From contig NZ_FMWG01000004.1 in assembly GCF_900102795.1 (NCBI RefSeq), positions 124,001-188,000 of the forward strand: a stretch of DNA of 64,000 nt. The letters run 5' to 3'. Shown in pieces: positions 1 through 7,298 of this stretch. Every line of letters begins with the position of its first letter. The first letter of the stretch is position 1. The translations under genes and the position numbers were made by a program. This DNA is from Epibacterium ulvae. Its GTDB lineage: Bacteria > Pseudomonadota > Alphaproteobacteria > Rhodobacterales > Rhodobacteraceae. The notes under the pieces are model-generated. The model made no database searches and was not told the origin of the DNA. It saw nothing but the letters and a program-made list of their open reading frames with translations.

Positions 1-1010
1 GGGGAGGACGGGCCGTAAGGATCGATTGCGACATCATTTGCAGCCTTTTCAACGGGATAAGGCATAGCGCCGCCCTGAATGCCACCAAAGTTGAAATCGG
101 GTTTATAATAGATACCCCACATGTCTTCGGTGAGAACACTGCCGTCTACGTCAGACAGAAGAGGCGCGTCGGTATCGACGTGAACAACCGGGGGCAATTT
201 CCCGTCGTTGGTTTTGAAACTTTCAGGGTCGACGCGCAAAACGCCTTCCTCCAGCTGCCAGAAGGTCCACATGGGAATGCCGTTATGTACAGCGCCGTCC
301 GCTCCTTTGATGCTGACACTGTCGGGCAGTTCGGCCATGGTCCAGAAATCACGCACCCAAGGGCCTGCGGCAACCACCAGATAGTCACAGGCAATGTGGC
401 CTTTATCCGTGTCAACACCGGTGATGGCAGAGCTGGAGCGATTTGCGCCTTTTAGCCCGGTGACGGTCACGCCTGTGACAATGCGCACGCCCTCCTCTTC
501 GGCCATTTTTGCCAAAGCATAGATCGCGGCTGCATTGTGCGCGTAGCCGCCTTTTTTCTCATGCAGGACAGAAGTGATGTTTTGGGCGCGCCAATCCGAA
601 AAGATTTCTTTCATGTAGGCGGTGCACTCGGCTTCGCCTTCGATGAAGTCAGAGGTGTATCCGATCGCTTGTTGCTCTTTGTAGATTTGAGCCACGTCTT
701 CATGCATGGATTCTGCAGAGATCTGTAGATAGCCAACAGGATTATATTGAAACGCTTCGGCATTGGCTTCCCAATGGGTGACCGAATGAGCCATCAATTC
801 CCGCATGGCAGGTTGGTAATAGTTGTTGCGCACAACACCGCACGCGATGCCAGAGGCTCCGGCTGCGATACCGGATTTATCGATCACAACGATATCTTCA
901 CCTGTGCCTTTTCCGCTGGATTTGAGCGATTTTGCCAGATGCAATGCAGTCGAAAGGCCGTGAATACCCGCGCCAATGATCAGATAAGGCACGTTTTGAG
1001 GGAAGGACAT
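1..1010 (-). CDS. FAD-dependent oxidoreductase (DAO family), C-terminus cut off by the window edge
   Basis: The reading frame opens with ATG at 1010 and runs without a stop to the left edge, giving the first 336 codons. The N-terminus has the Rossmann FAD fingerprint GAGIHGLSTALHLA (residues 13-26) and a following acidic strand end (VVIDKSG), as in the D-amino-acid oxidase/sarcosine oxidase superfamily. A second FAD-contact stretch, DYLVVAAGPWV, lies in the middle. The gene is divergent from gbcA, about 290 bp away. Known members beside betaine demethylases oxidise dimethylglycine, sarcosine or related N-methyl amino acids, so a dimethylglycine dehydrogenase role would fill the missing step between gbcAB and soxBDAG. 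That role is inference; the missing C-terminus, where a GcvT-type folate domain could be, would be informative. The family call is firm, the substrate is not. Confidence 0.8.
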   Translation of the reverse strand, partial: MSFPQNVPYLIIGAGIHGLSTALHLAKSLKSSGKGTGEDIVVIDKSGIAAGASGIACGVVRNNYYQPAMRELMAHSVTHWEANAEAFQYNPVGYLQISAESMHEDVAQIYKEQQAIGYTSDFIEGEAECTAYMKEIFSDWRAQNITSVLHEKKGGYAHNAAAIYALAKMAEEEGVRIVTGVTVTGLKGANRSSSAITGVDTDKGHIACDYLVVAAGPWVRDFWTMAELPDSVSIKGADGAVHNGIPMWTFWQLEEGVLRVDPESFKTNDGKLPPVVHVDTDAPLLSDVDGSVLTEDMWGIYYKPDFNFGGIQGGAMPYPVEKAANDVAIDPYGPSS

Positions 1011-1298
1011 TGGGGGCTCCGTTTGCTGTTCCGGCCCAGGGCCGATCTGACGGCTAGAATGGGATGTCGCGGGCCCCTGCTTTCAAGAAATCTTGCCGTA
1101 TATTTTTGAAATTGCGTCAGCCGCACGTCGAAACTGTGGATTTGTTCAACTTGTTTCTTGGCTGTGTCTTATGGTCAATCGGAACGTGCATGGGCAAGTT
1201 TGGGGAAGGAGTGATGGAGAATGGCGCAATATCGAAAGTAGGATGATTTGGACCCGTGCTAGGCGTTTGAAAACAACACTATCCAATAGGGTTTTCCA

Positions 1299-2528
1299 AT
1301 GTCAGCCATCGATGCCAACAACAGCCTGCGTGTTGCCCTGGACACATGCCAAGAGGGGCATTCGCTGCCGCGTGCGTTCTACAATGACCCAGCGATTTTT
1401 CAGTCCGATATGGAGGGGATCTTTTACCGGGAGTGGTTGTTTGCTGCACCAGAGTGTGAATTGCCCAACCCCGGAGATTTTGTGACGCTGACGGTTCATG
1501 ACGCGCCAATCATTATTTTGCGCGATCAGGATGGGATCATTCGTGCGTTTTATAACTCTTGCCGCCATCGTGGATCACGGTTGTGTAAAAGCCCACGCGG
1601 ACATACGGCGCGGTTGGTATGCCCCTATCATCAATGGACCTATGAGCTGACAGGAAAGCTGATTTCGACCCGCTTTATGGGGGAGGATTTTGAAGCGGAC
1701 AAGTTTCCGCTGCGCCCGGTGCATGTGACATCGGTTGAGGGGTTGGTTTATATTTGTCTGGCGCAAACGCCCCCTGATCTTGAGAAATTTCGAGCAGATA
1801 TAACGCCTTATATTCAACCACATGATCCGCGGCGTACAAAGATTGTACATGAATCCACGATTGTTGAAGACGCCAATTGGAAGCTGGTGATTGAAAACAA
1901 TCGCGAATGTTATCACTGCGCGGGGGCACATCCGGAATTGCTGGTGTCTTTGGTGGAGATGGCTTTGCCAAATGATGCGCGGTTTGCGGATGAGTTGGCG
2001 ATTATGGACCAGAAAGCGCGCGATTGGGATGCATTGGGTCTGCCGCATGCGCCGGTCGATGGTGGGCTTGAATATCGCTGTATCCGTCTGCCTTTTCGCG
2101 AAGGTGCATTTTCCATGACGTTGGATGGTAAGCCTGCTTGTAAAAAATTGTTGGGTGATCTGGTTGAGCAGGATCTGGGATCAGTGCGGGCGTTTCGCAT
2201 TCCAAACAATTGGCATCACTTCCTATCAGAGATGACACTTCATTTCCGGGTTTTGCCGCTGGGACCAGATAAAACCGAGGTGCGAACCACTTGGTGTGTG
2301 CATGAAGAAGCGCTTGAAGGTTGGGACTATGATGTTGAGCACCTGTCACGTGTCTGGGTCGAAACCAATGCCCAAGACAAAACGCTGGCGGAGGAAAATC
2401 AAAAAGGGTCACGCTCTCCTGGGTATGTCCCCGGCCCCTATTCGGAAATGTCCGAATTTATGGTGATTAACTTTACCAAATGGTATCGCAACACGCTTGA
2501 AAGCTGGCTGAGTGAGGCGGCTGAGTGA
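1299..2528 (+). CDS. gbcA: Glycine betaine monooxygenase, Rieske oxygenase subunit
   Basis: A Rieske-type non-heme iron oxygenase of 409 residues. The Rieske [2Fe-2S] ligands are C88-x-H90 and C108-x2-H111. The mononuclear iron site is H206 and H211 (ECYHCAGAH) with D360 (NAQD) as the likely third ligand. ATG at 1299 follows an AGG-rich stretch. It overlaps into gbcB, which encodes a matching flavin/ferredoxin reductase, the arrangement of the two-component glycine betaine demethylase that makes dimethylglycine and formaldehyde. The flanking sarcosine oxidase and purU genes support this pathway. Stachydrine and carnitine demethylases are close relatives, so betaine specificity is inferred from context. 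Cytoplasmic, no signal peptide. Confidence 0.85.
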   Translation: MSAIDANNSLRVALDTCQEGHSLPRAFYNDPAIFQSDMEGIFYREWLFAAPECELPNPGDFVTLTVHDAPIIILRDQDGIIRAFYNSCRHRGSRLCKSPRGHTARLVCPYHQWTYELTGKLISTRFMGEDFEADKFPLRPVHVTSVEGLVYICLAQTPPDLEKFRADITPYIQPHDPRRTKIVHESTIVEDANWKLVIENNRECYHCAGAHPELLVSLVEMALPNDARFADELAIMDQKARDWDALGLPHAPVDGGLEYRCIRLPFREGAFSMTLDGKPACKKLLGDLVEQDLGSVRAFRIPNNWHHFLSEMTLHFRVLPLGPDKTEVRTTWCVHEEALEGWDYDVEHLSRVWVETNAQDKTLAEENQKGSRSPGYVPGPYSEMSEFMVINFTKWYRNTLESWLSEAAE

Positions 2529-2529
2529 T

Positions 2530-3615
2530 ATGAGCGCGTTTGAAATAGACGTGCAGCCCTTTCCCAAAGCGGCTGTACCGGTGCTGCCGTCCGCTTTTGT
2601 GTCCTTGCGTCTGGTACAGCGGGTTCAGGAGACTGAAGACACTGTAAGTTTCTTTTTTGATGTTCTGTCACAGCCGATACGGCATTATCCGGGGCAAGCA
2701 CTGGCGCTGAATTTGCCCATGGCCTCGGGCGTTGCGACGCGAACATTTACGATATGTTCCAATGGCTTGGATGGTAGGCAGGTGGTTTTTACAGTGAAAG
2801 CTGGACCCACGGCCTATGCAACGCGTTGGATGCATGATCACCTGAATGTGGGGGATGAACTGGATGCGCGTGGTCCTTTTGGGCAGTTTTCGCTTGTCAC
2901 CCATCCGGGAACGCCTTTGCTGCTGATTGGAGGGGGCAGCGGTTTTACTCCGATGATGTCGATGCTGCGCTGGCTTTATGAGCGCAGGGAGACAAGTGAT
3001 GTGGTTGTCGTGCAATCGGCCCGGCGTGTTTGCGATCTGCTCTTTCGGTCAGAGCTGGCAACAATCAGCGCTGAAATGCCGTCTCTTCAGCTGTATGAGG
3101 TGGTGAGCGACCCTCAGGCCGGGGAAGCCTGGGCGGGGTATCGCGGCTTTGTGGATCGGGCGATGATCCGCGCCATGGTGCCAGATGTGAGGCATCGCAG
3201 CGTGTTTTGCTGTGGGCCCGGCGGGTTCATGGAGCATGTTTCGCGGGTTTTGCGTGCTGAAGGGATGGACCCGGCCCGGTTTTATACCGAAAGCTTTGGG
3301 ACTGCGCCTGTCGTGACAGAGGCGGAAGGCGAGAGCGTGAAGGCTGAGGGAGATCGGATTGCAGTGTCGTTTCGGGGCCGGACTGTTGATGTGGACCCAA
3401 ATCAACGATTGAACGTCTCTTTGGCGGGGCAGGGGCTGCGGGTTCCGACGGGATGTGGTGCGGGCCAATGTGGAACCTGCCGATTGAAGCTGACCGTAGG
3501 GCGTGTTGAGATGGCGCACAATGGGGGGCTGAGCGCGTTTGAAGAAGCGCAAGGCTACATTTTGGCCTGTTGTTCAACACCGAAAGGTGCAATCGCACTG
3601 GAAGACCCTGCCTAG
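2530..3615 (+). CDS. gbcB: Glycine betaine monooxygenase, reductase subunit
   Basis: A 361-residue electron-transfer partner of the upstream Rieske oxygenase. In order it has an FAD-binding FR-type barrel (about 25-120), an NAD(P)-binding domain opening with LLLIGGGSGFTPMMSML, and a C-terminal plant-type [2Fe-2S] ferredoxin with C309, C314, C317 and C347 or C348 as cluster ligands. ATG at 2530 was preferred over an in-frame GTG at 2512 because a GAGG ribosome-binding sequence (2514-2517) sits upstream and the start lies one base after the gbcA stop, implying coupling. It should pass electrons from NAD(P)H through FAD and the cluster to GbcA. Confidence is high for the family and good for the partner. 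Confidence 0.85.
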   Translation: MSAFEIDVQPFPKAAVPVLPSAFVSLRLVQRVQETEDTVSFFFDVLSQPIRHYPGQALALNLPMASGVATRTFTICSNGLDGRQVVFTVKAGPTAYATRWMHDHLNVGDELDARGPFGQFSLVTHPGTPLLLIGGGSGFTPMMSMLRWLYERRETSDVVVVQSARRVCDLLFRSELATISAEMPSLQLYEVVSDPQAGEAWAGYRGFVDRAMIRAMVPDVRHRSVFCCGPGGFMEHVSRVLRAEGMDPARFYTESFGTAPVVTEAEGESVKAEGDRIAVSFRGRTVDVDPNQRLNVSLAGQGLRVPTGCGAGQCGTCRLKLTVGRVEMAHNGGLSAFEEAQGYILACCSTPKGAIALEDPA

Positions 3616-3734
3616 TTGAAACTGCCGGGCAAAGCTGCGTCTGTTCCCTGCCTTTTCGAGGTAGGCCCGAGAGGATATGGTGACGTCGCAGATCCGTGGT
3701 TATACTGATACCAGACGTTCATGAAAGTTTGCCA

Positions 3735-4724
3735 ATGCCCAGCTTCCAGAGGTCCGATGTGAAGCCGTCGGAGACAAGACCCCGCCGGGCTGTGATGTTT
3801 GAATTTGTGCTCATTGGTGATTTTTCAATGTTGTCTGTGACTGCGGCGATCGAACCGCTACGAGTTGCCAATCGTATGGCGGGTTACACTTGTTATGAAT
3901 GGTCTATTGTCAGTGAAAATGGCGCGCCCATTCACGCCTCAAATGGATTTGTTCTGGAAAGCCAGGGGCGCATTGGTGAGGCCTCTGTGCCGGATTACAC
4001 GTTTGTCTGTGCGGGGCTCAGCCTTGAGGCGGAACATCCGACGCGCCTGTCGGCTTTTTTAAACCGCAGGTTGGCAGCAGGTGTCAAACTGGGTGCGATT
4101 TCAATGGGGAGTATTTTCCTTGCGCGTGCGGGGCTGCTGAATGGGGTGCGATGTACGGTTCATTGGGAGGGGCTGGCGGCATTTAAGGATCAGTTTCCTG
4201 AGATCGAGCTGACGAATTCCATCTATGAGATTGATGGCAATATCATCACCTGTGCGGGGGGAATGTCATCATTTGATATGATGATGGAGATTATTTCGCA
4301 GGATCATGATGAGCGGATATTGCGATCTATTGCCAATCAGCTTCAGCTGGACCGTATTCGCTCGAGCGTGGCGGTTCAGTCGCCGGGCAGCGAACATATT
4401 CCTGAAACCGCGCCAAAACAATTGCGCCGTGCGGTGGTAATTTTGGCCGAAAATATGGAACATCCGATTTCGCCAAAAGATCTGGCGGTGGTTGTTGGGT
4501 CCAGCCGTCGGACGCTTGAACGGTTGTTTGTGAAATATACGGGTATGACTCCGTCAAAGTTTTGCAAAATTCAGCGTCTGGAACGGGCGCGGGATCTGTT
4601 GTTGCACAGCAATCTGCCGGTGGTTGATATCGCTGTGATCACGGGATTTCGGTCTGGATCTTATTTTTCCTATTGTTTTTCAGATTATTATTCGGTGCCG
4701 CCCTCCTCTTTGAGGCAGAAGTAA
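3735..4724 (+). CDS. GlxA-type transcriptional regulator (GATase1-like plus AraC HTH), GbdR-like
   Basis: A DJ-1/PfpI (GATase1-like) sensor domain (about 20-190) is followed by a C-terminal AraC double helix-turn-helix (about 220-325, with SSRRTLERLF and DIAVITGFRS recognition segments). This is the architecture of GbdR, CdhR and SouR, which sense betaine/dimethylglycine, carnitine and sarcosine in Pseudomonas. It follows gbcAB on the same strand, about 120 bp downstream. The start is uncertain: an in-frame GTG at 3696, ATG at 3735 or ATG at 3798 are possible and none has a strong ribosome-binding site; 3735 was chosen because it keeps a short tail before the conserved domain. Its 3' end overlaps the next, convergent gene by 86 bp. 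Confidence 0.78.
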   Translation: MPSFQRSDVKPSETRPRRAVMFEFVLIGDFSMLSVTAAIEPLRVANRMAGYTCYEWSIVSENGAPIHASNGFVLESQGRIGEASVPDYTFVCAGLSLEAEHPTRLSAFLNRRLAAGVKLGAISMGSIFLARAGLLNGVRCTVHWEGLAAFKDQFPEIELTNSIYEIDGNIITCAGGMSSFDMMMEIISQDHDERILRSIANQLQLDRIRSSVAVQSPGSEHIPETAPKQLRRAVVILAENMEHPISPKDLAVVVGSSRRTLERLFVKYTGMTPSKFCKIQRLERARDLLLHSNLPVVDIAVITGFRSGSYFSYCFSDYYSVPPSSLRQK

Positions 4725-5664
4725 ATGCGTTATTTCGTGTTGCTGCGGGCGTTTCGTGAAAATGCGTGTGGTAGGCATTGGTAAAGCTGGTGTGGGATGC
4801 AAACCCCGTCATATGTGCAATATCCGCCACCGGCATTCTGGTGTTGGTCAATAAGTCTTTCGCCGTTTCCAGCCGAATGATACGATAAGTTTGCATAACG
4901 GATTGCGACAGGGCATTGGAAAATTGTCGTTGCAGTTGACGTGGAGAAAGCGCCACGAGATCAGCGATTTGTGACAGATCAAGCGGATCGGCGATATGGC
5001 TTTCCATCATTTCGACGGCTTCTTGAACTGCATGAGGCAAGGGGCCGTAGCGTGCGGCAACGCTGGCTTGTTGCGGCGCATTTGAAACGCGGATTTCTGT
5101 TTGGATAAACCAATCGCTGATTTTGCGGGCAAAGCTGCTGCCGTGTCTGGCAGAGATCATGGCATACATCATATCCAAAGGGGCTGCGCCACCTGCGCAG
5201 GTGTATCGGTCCCGGTCGATAACATAAAGGCGGCGTTCCAAAAGGTAATCTGCAGATTGCGCGCGCATATCCTCTAGATGGTGCCAGTGGATGGTAAAGC
5301 GGCGGTTCTGCATCAATCCAGCCCGGGCGAGAAGGGCAGAGCCACCGGAAATGCCGCCAAGAGGGACGTCTGCCCGGTCCAGCTGTCGCAACCATGTAAA
5401 CAGATTTGCATCGTGAACACGGAGCGGATTGCCACCTGCAACCACAAAAACCAGATCAAATCGATGTCCGGCCTGTGCAAGCGGGATCGTATCGATGTGC
5501 CCGGGAAGAGAGGCATTTATGGGTCCGCCGTGACGTGAGATCGGAATGATTTCATAGAGGGGGTCTGGGTTGAACAGGTTTGCAGCCCGTAGGGGTTCCA
5601 TCGCGGCGGCTGTGCTCATCAGGGCATATCCTTCGAGTAAAAAGAACCCAATCCTTTGTGCCAT
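4639..5664 (-). CDS. GlxA-type transcriptional regulator (GATase1-like plus AraC HTH), possibly SouR/GbdR-like
   Basis: A second regulator with the same two-domain plan: a GATase1-like domain starting MAQRIGFFLLEGYALMS and a C-terminal AraC domain with the helix SPRQLQRQFS and the segment DIAHMTGFAS. ATG at 5664 is chosen because AAAGGA lies just upstream, although the open frame extends further. It is divergent from soxB with about 95 bp between starts, so it is a good candidate to control the sarcosine oxidase operon. The last residues, after about 300, are a basic, low-complexity tail lying inside the 86-bp tail-to-tail overlap with the other regulator. Ligand identity (sarcosine, dimethylglycine or betaine) cannot be read from sequence. 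Confidence 0.8.
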   Translation of the reverse strand: MAQRIGFFLLEGYALMSTAAAMEPLRAANLFNPDPLYEIIPISRHGGPINASLPGHIDTIPLAQAGHRFDLVFVVAGGNPLRVHDANLFTWLRQLDRADVPLGGISGGSALLARAGLMQNRRFTIHWHHLEDMRAQSADYLLERRLYVIDRDRYTCAGGAAPLDMMYAMISARHGSSFARKISDWFIQTEIRVSNAPQQASVAARYGPLPHAVQEAVEMMESHIADPLDLSQIADLVALSPRQLQRQFSNALSQSVMQTYRIIRLETAKDLLTNTRMPVADIAHMTGFASHTSFTNAYHTHFHETPAATRNNAFTSASKRRAAPNNNLKNNRKNKIQTEIP

Positions 5665-5759
5665 GTGATGTCCTTTAATCGAAACTATACGTCTCTTTAT
5701 ATTGAGATACGATGTTTTGAGGGTGTTATCCAGTGAGGAAGCAAACACGGAGTGATGTG

Positions 5760-7010
5760 ATGCGTTTCTCGGGGTTCCGAGTGATCAAGGAAGCTCTTAC
5801 GGGGCACAAGGGATGGGGCAAGTTGTGGCGAAACTGTACGCCCCAGCCTGCGTATGATTTTATCATTGTTGGCGGTGGCGGCCATGGCTTGGCGACGGCC
5901 TATTATCTGGCGAAGGTCTTTCGCAAAAGCCGGATTGCTGTCTTGGAAAAAAGCTGGCTGGGGTCGGGCAATATCGGCCGGAACACGACCATTGTACGCT
6001 CAAATTATTTGTTGCCGGGCAACCAGCCCTTTTATGAGTTTTCGATGAAGCTCTGGGAAAATATGGAGCAGGATCTGAACTTTAATGCGATGATGTCGCA
6101 GCGCAGTATCATCAACCTGTTTCACAGCGACGGCCAGCGGGATGCGTATCGACGTCGGGGCAACGCGATGCATCTGTCTGGTGCAGGCGGAACGCTTTTG
6201 TCTGCGGATGAGCTGCGTGAAATTGCACCGTTTTTGAATTTTGATAACGCACGTTTCCCGATCAAAGGCGGTTTACGCCAAGAGCGCGCCGGCACTGCGC
6301 GCCATGATGGGGTGGCCTGGGGCTATGCGCGGGCGGCGGATCAGCTGGGTGTTGATCTGATCCAGAATTGTGAGGTGACAGGGTTTCGGCGTGAGGCTGG
6401 CAAAGTGGTCGGCGTAGAAACCAGCCGCGGCTTTATCGGAGCAAAAAAGGTTGGCGTGGCGGTTGCAGGGTCTTCGTCGCGGGTCATGGCGGCTGCAGAG
6501 ATGCGGCTTCCGATGGAGAGCCACGTTTTGCAAGCCTTTGTGACGGAAGGATTAAAACCCACCTTGCCGGGGGTGATTACCTTTGGTGCGGGTCATTTTT
6601 ATGTGAGCCAGTCGGACAAGGGAGGGCTGGTCTTTGGCGGTGATATCGACGGGTATAACACCTATGCGCAGCGTGGGAATTTGCCGGTGGTTGAAGACGT
6701 GATCGAAGGCGGAATGGCCTTGATGCCGATGCTAGGGCGCGCGCGCTTGCTGCGCAGTTGGGGTGGGGTGATGGATATGTCCATGGATGGATCGCCCATC
6801 ATCGACAAAACCGGGATCGAGGGGCTCTATTTCAATGGTGGGTGGTGTTATGGCGGCTTTAAGGCCACGCCAGCCAGCGGCTATGTATTTGCGCATTTAC
6901 TTGCAACAGATACCCCGCATGAGGTGGCCTCAGCGTTCCGGTTTGATCGTTTTGCCCGTGGCTATGTGATCGATGAAAAGGGCGTTGGTGCCCAGCCCAA
7001 TTTGCATTGA
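5760..7010 (+). CDS. soxB: Sarcosine oxidase, beta subunit
   Basis: A 416-residue FAD-binding DAO-family protein. The start MRFSGF...AL.GHKGW is the characteristic beginning of heterotetrameric sarcosine oxidase beta subunits and is followed by the dinucleotide site IIVGGGGHGLATAYYLAK (about 40-57). ATG at 5760 with GGAG at 5749-5752 is preferred to the upstream open frame. In the family this subunit carries the covalent FMN and non-covalent FAD and oxidatively demethylates sarcosine to glycine, hydrogen peroxide and methylene-THF. First gene of soxBDAG-purU, the same order as in Pseudomonas sox operons. Confidence 0.92.
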   Translation: MRFSGFRVIKEALTGHKGWGKLWRNCTPQPAYDFIIVGGGGHGLATAYYLAKVFRKSRIAVLEKSWLGSGNIGRNTTIVRSNYLLPGNQPFYEFSMKLWENMEQDLNFNAMMSQRSIINLFHSDGQRDAYRRRGNAMHLSGAGGTLLSADELREIAPFLNFDNARFPIKGGLRQERAGTARHDGVAWGYARAADQLGVDLIQNCEVTGFRREAGKVVGVETSRGFIGAKKVGVAVAGSSSRVMAAAEMRLPMESHVLQAFVTEGLKPTLPGVITFGAGHFYVSQSDKGGLVFGGDIDGYNTYAQRGNLPVVEDVIEGGMALMPMLGRARLLRSWGGVMDMSMDGSPIIDKTGIEGLYFNGGWCYGGFKATPASGYVFAHLLATDTPHEVASAFRFDRFARGYVIDEKGVGAQPNLH

Positions 7011-7019
7011 GGATTTGAT

Positions 7020-7298
7020 ATGCTGATCCCGCACCCGCTTCTTGGTCCGCGCGATGCGCAGGAATTTACCTATCTTGGCGATGCCAGCTTGTTGAACAGG
7101 CCCGATCCCGATGCGCCAAACGCTCTAGAGGCGTTTTGTGACTATGTGTTCTTGCGCGATAACCCTGCAGGTGTGCACTGCGAGTTGTGGTTTCATGAGC
7201 AGGGGGACCGGTCCTGGCTGGTTGTGACGCGCAATACGCTGACCCATGAAATTTTGGATGTTGAACTTGCCACAGATGTGGCGCGGAGGGGCACATGA
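7020..7298 (+). CDS. soxD: Sarcosine oxidase, delta subunit, lacking most zinc ligands
   Basis: A 92-residue small subunit in the expected place between soxB and soxA, preceded by GAGG and overlapping soxA by 4 bp. Fold-level similarity is clear in the middle and end (ELWFHEQGDRSWLVVTRNT, THEI). It is odd: crystal structures of sarcosine oxidase delta subunits have a zinc ion held by two N-terminal cysteines (CxxC), a histidine and a further cysteine. Here the N-terminus reads MLIPHPLLGPRD, with no CxxC, and the position after the conserved H59 motif is D63 rather than cysteine. Only the histidine remains. The protein is therefore probably zinc-free and may belong to a divergent sub-branch of the enzyme. 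Confidence 0.85.
   Translation: MLIPHPLLGPRDAQEFTYLGDASLLNRPDPDAPNALEAFCDYVFLRDNPAGVHCELWFHEQGDRSWLVVTRNTLTHEILDVELATDVARRGT

Noticed and set aside
747-1109. Plus-strand open frame of 120 codons inside the left-edge oxidoreductase
   Set aside because: It is antisense to a clear FAD-protein frame and shows no domain pattern.
1011-1298. Search for a glycine riboswitch or a clear GbdR site upstream of gbcA
   Set aside because: No convincing structured element or palindrome seen in this 288-bp divergent region.
1575-2048. Minus-strand open frame of 157 codons across gbcA
   Set aside because: Shadow of the Rieske oxygenase frame, which carries all metal ligands.
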